Part shown: piece after piece, positions 5,858 to 5,943 of the stretch
How the letters are laid out: the number at the start of each line of letters is the position of its first letter
Position numbering within the stretch: position 1 is the first letter of the stretch
Assembly: GCA_027009605.1 (NCBI GenBank)
Contig: JALVCY010000019.1
Location: 1 to 5,943, forward strand
Direction of reading: 5' to 3'
Length of the DNA: 5,943 nucleotides
Source of the DNA: Saprospiraceae bacterium
GTDB taxonomy: Bacteria; Bacteroidota; Bacteroidia; Chitinophagales; Saprospiraceae
Program-made: the position numbers and the translations under genes
Notes under the pieces: generated by a model
The model's database searches: none
What the model was told of the DNA's origin: nothing
Seen by the model: only the letters and a program-made list of their open reading frames with translations

Positions 5858-5943
5858 TTGAGAAAAGTTGAGAAAAGTTGAAGAAGTTGAGACGTTCGCC
5901 TTCGGCTCACTAGGTTGAGACTTGTCCTTCGGACTTCGGGTTG
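5858..5943 (+). repeat. GTTGAG repeat array with cUUCGg hairpins, cut by the window end
   Basis: The array begins with TTGAGAAAA, GTTGAGAAAA and GTTGAAGAA (5858-5885). It continues with two longer units starting GTTGAGAC at 5886 and 5914 and a third GTTG at 5940, spaced 28 and 26 bases apart. Each longer unit contains a C(TTCG)G core: 5900-5905 inside GCCTTCGGC, and 5927-5932 inside GTCCTTCGGAC; a further core lies at 5934-5939. Such cores form very stable RNA tetraloops. The array runs off the end, so its full length is unknown. There are no unique spacers of CRISPR type. Confidence 0.6.

Noticed and set aside
5858..5943. CRISPR array
   Set aside because: Repeats are only about 8 bases long, the intervening segments are similar hairpins rather than unique spacers, and no cas genes are present.

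Overview
The window looks like Bacteroidota chromosome, probably a Saprospiria- or Cytophagia-like lineage (lineage is inference). The signs are a histidine kinase whose sensor half is a periplasmic TPR domain followed by a coiled coil and one membrane helix, its LuxR-type regulator, A-rich start regions without Shine-Dalgarno sequences, and several upstream elements resembling the Bacteroidota -7 box TAnnTTTG.

Layout. Positions 1-379 hold no convincing gene but a dense cluster of repeats: three copies of a two-box element (one direct, two facing each other as an inverted repeat centred at 266), a strong central hairpin, and a separate palindrome built from degenerate octamers. From 380 to 4192 four genes all run on the minus strand. 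In order of transcription they are a small, very basic secreted protein (4192-3641), a secreted PPC-like beta-sandwich protein (3570-3022), a TPR histidine kinase (2955-1015) and a NarL/FixJ-type response regulator (1018-380). Kinase and regulator overlap by ATGA and form a complete two-component system with all catalytic residues in place. A clear intrinsic terminator separates the first two secreted-protein genes.

From 4371 to 5749 a divergent plus-strand operon encodes an ABC ATPase and a FetB/UPF0014-family permease, again overlapping by ATGA. It is a complete two-gene transporter of the type known in E. coli as the iron exporter FetAB. Its predicted promoter lies so close to the start codon that the mRNA may be leaderless.

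Positions 5750-5943 after the permease hold a weak terminator-like hairpin, a heptamer repeat and a GTTGAG repeat array with cUUCGg hairpins that runs off the window.

How the genes may work together: the kinase probably senses an envelope or periplasmic signal with its TPR domain and activates transcription through the regulator. The two exported proteins immediately upstream on the same strand are candidates for ligands, accessories or targets, but this rests on position only. The transporter is probably a separate unit. The most unusual material is the repeat architecture at both edges, especially the symmetric two-box element at 29-356. No clearly new defence or mobile system with its own proteins is visible.
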